Below are positions 62,562 through 64,000 of a stretch of 64,000 bases of DNA, piece after piece. The stretch spans positions 1 through 64,000 of the forward strand of contig JAUWBI010000007.1 of assembly GCA_030601745.1 (NCBI GenBank), given 5' to 3'. This DNA comes from Phycisphaerae bacterium (GTDB lineage Bacteria > Planctomycetota > Phycisphaerae > Sedimentisphaerales > Anaerobacaceae). The position numbers and the translations under genes were made by a program. How positions within the stretch are numbered: the first letter of the stretch is position 1; every line of letters starts with the position of its first letter. The notes beneath the pieces were generated by a model. The model had not been told where the DNA came from. It saw only the letters and a list, made by a program, of their open reading frames with translations, and made no database searches.

Positions 62562-63298
62562 ATGCTGACAAGACAACAACAGGCAATGGGCGTTTTCTTC
62601 CTTATCGCGTGTGCGATACTCGCAGGGGTTCTCACTCCATCCCTGGCTGGTGGAGCGAAAAGAGCAAAGTCACCAAAACTGCTCAAGGCTCCCCGCCTCC
62701 GCGGGGACGAGCTTACCCCTGCAATACCAGGGGCCGGGCCGATGCTTTGAACTGGGACCTTCTTAACGACGGAATAGGCAATCCCAAGAATACCAGGAGC
62801 TTGCTGCTTTCACACGTGACCCCGCCGGCGATGATTACAGCCGTGCGCAATCGGGCCGAGACCGCCGTTCGTGCCGGGAGCAGGCACATCCAATTTGCCG
62901 TGCGTCCCGAAAAGGACGCCGTAGCAATTGATGAATACCTGAAGTTGCTCAAACCGGTTCCGAGTCCTTATCTGGTGAAGGGCAGGCTGAGCAAAGCGGC
63001 AAAACGTGGCAGGAAAATCTTCAAAAAAGCCGGCTGTGCCAGGTGCCATCCCTCACCGCTGTACACCGATATGAATAAATACAATGTGGAAACAGGCAAG
63101 GGAATGGAGAAAAATCTGGCCTTTGACACGCCAACGTTGGTTGAGGTGTGGCGGACCGTGCCGTATCTGCACGACGGCCGCGCCGCGACCATGAAAGAAG
63201 TGTTGACCAAACACAACTCCGGTGATAAGCACGGGGTCACATCCAATCTAACCGAAAACGAGATTGGCGATTTGGCTGAATTTGTTCTCTCCCAATAA
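62562..63298 (+). pseudogene. Frameshifted and internally deleted c-type cytochrome gene
   Basis: From ATG 62562 a signal peptide is read (MGVFFLIACAILAGVLTPSL), but this frame ends at 62750. The frame from about 62746 to 63298 is a cytochrome c-like domain: heme motif CARCH (KKAGCARCHPSPLYTDM), then the distal region AFDTPTLVEVWRTVPYLHDG. The join in the middle is garbled (GSPPPRGRAYPC), so the middle of the gene is lost or shifted. In the family such proteins are periplasmic electron carriers. Confidence 0.75.
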
Positions 63299-63342
63299 TA
63301 ACCTTTTTGATAAGGATGCAGAATTACTTTGGAGGTGACAGA

Positions 63343-64000
63343 ATGAACGTGAATCAAGAAAAAACTACAAGGCGTAGATTCTTAAAGAATTCGACTGTGA
63401 CAGCAGCGTCGGTTGCGTTGGGTTTGGCTCTGCCACAGGTGAATGCCGCAGGTGCTCCCCTGATTCAATCTGCACTCGGCGCTAATGAAAAAATTCGTGT
63501 AGGGTTTATCGGCGTAGGTAACCGTGGGACGCAGCTTCTCAGGGGGTTCCTGAAACAAGATGATGTTGAGGTTGCAGCTCTTTGTGATGTGTATGAGCCC
63601 TATTTAACAAGGGATTATTCTAAGGTTGATAAAAAGCTCATCGATTCTTTGGGGGGCAGAGTTCCAAAAATGACAGAAAAACTCGGCCCCAATGTTGCGC
63701 GCTACAAGGATTTTTGTCGCCTGCTCGACCGCAAAGACATAGATGCGGTGGTCATTTCGACGCCTGACCACTGGCATGCCATCCAAACCATTATGGCTTG
63801 CCAGGCCGAAAAGGATGTCTATGTTGAAAAACCACTGTCGGTGACCATTCTCGAAGGCAGAAAGATGGTTGAGGCTGCAAAACGATATAATCGAGTGATA
63901 CAGGTTGGCCTCCACCGGCGCTCCTCCATAATGTATAAGCGAGTGGTTGAACAAGTCCGGGCAGGTAAGATTGGCAAGGTAACAGTAGCCAGGGCCTACC
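63343..64000 (+). CDS. Tat-exported Gfo/Idh/MocA oxidoreductase, partial at right edge
   Basis: This open frame is missing from the ORF track because it runs off the right edge. ATG 63343 follows GGAGGTGACAGA. The Tat signal is TTRRRFLKNSTVTAASVALG. The NAD-binding motif FIGVGNRGTQLL lies at about 57-68, and the catalytic motif YVEKPLSVT follows. It is clearly related to the gene at 47986 and probably acts on sugars in the periplasm. Confidence 0.92.
   Translation, partial: MNVNQEKTTRRRFLKNSTVTAASVALGLALPQVNAAGAPLIQSALGANEKIRVGFIGVGNRGTQLLRGFLKQDDVEVAALCDVYEPYLTRDYSKVDKKLIDSLGGRVPKMTEKLGPNVARYKDFCRLLDRKDIDAVVISTPDHWHAIQTIMACQAEKDVYVEKPLSVTILEGRKMVEAAKRYNRVIQVGLHRRSSIMYKRVVEQVRAGKIGKVTVARAY

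Noticed and set aside
1-64000. CRISPR array
   Set aside because: No regularly spaced repeat-spacer unit was found; the only tandem repeat is coding (324-443).

Overview
The window looks like a chromosomal segment of a planctomycete of the Phycisphaerae/Sedimentisphaerales type. The clues are dockerin-like EF-hand pairs in secreted proteins, LamG and PEGA modules, Tat-exported Gfo/Idh/MocA oxidoreductases, an ECF sigma operon, and many small conserved phage-like element proteins. This assignment is an inference from gene content only.

Layout. (1) 1-1486 is left chromosomal flank with the N-terminal part of a Wzz-like chain-length protein (minus strand, running off the edge). (2) 1529-45276 is a probable 43.7-kb integrative element in a tRNA-Arg(TCG) gene. 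A perfect 42-bp direct repeat (1487-1528 and 45235-45276) marks its ends. The right copy is the 3' half of the intact tRNA; the left copy is the displaced fragment. The integrase gene (43848-45320) runs through the right copy. Its frame is continued, open and in phase, after the left copy (1528-1755), so the crossover site lies inside the integrase gene and integration swaps the C-terminal tail. (3) 45309-64000 is right chromosomal flank: a LamG/PEGA secreted protein, a Gfo/Idh oxidoreductase, an Nramp-like transporter, an epimerase, a DapA-like aldolase, a broken esterase, a minus-strand ECF sigma/anti-sigma/DUF4139 operon, a broken cytochrome gene and a second, partial Gfo/Idh gene.

Inside the element. 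The left arm (1.5-6.4 kb) has HTH proteins, a zinc-ribbon-like element protein, a second, short tyrosine recombinase and a clamp-loader-like AAA+ ATPase. A small cassette (7.0-9.9 kb) with an ankyrin lipoprotein and two tiny membrane proteins is bounded by a diverged direct repeat. A PAS histidine kinase/FixJ-type response regulator pair (10.1-12.7 kb) precedes two sigma70-type promoters that share the dyad CGTAGTTTCCACG directly upstream of the -35 box. One promoter seems to drive a roughly 240-nt terminator-ended RNA, the other a LuxR-type regulator. A Wzx/Wzy-type exopolysaccharide locus follows (15.7-39.4 kb): Wza, Wzc-type kinase, CpsB-type phosphatase, O-antigen-ligase/TPR protein, NusG-like antiterminator and WecA-type initiating transferase. 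Next comes an AT-rich variable part with flippase, CDP-polyol genes, glycosyltransferases, polymerase, methyltransferase, phosphodiesterase and B12/radical-SAM protein. A strong terminator at 39858 closes the locus. The right arm (40.4-45.3 kb) is the mobility module: excisionase-like AlpA protein, Cys-rich protein, prim-pol, XRE regulator and integrase.

How the parts fit together. The two-component pair and LuxR protein probably control polysaccharide production. The backbone genes make, export and regulate the polymer, and the AT-rich cassette defines its structure. The presence of the whole locus between matching att sites suggests that surface-polysaccharide type is exchanged as a mobile unit. 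Signs of decay are frequent: two glycosyltransferase remnants inside the operon, two genes each split by a single in-frame TAG, and a frameshifted cytochrome gene.
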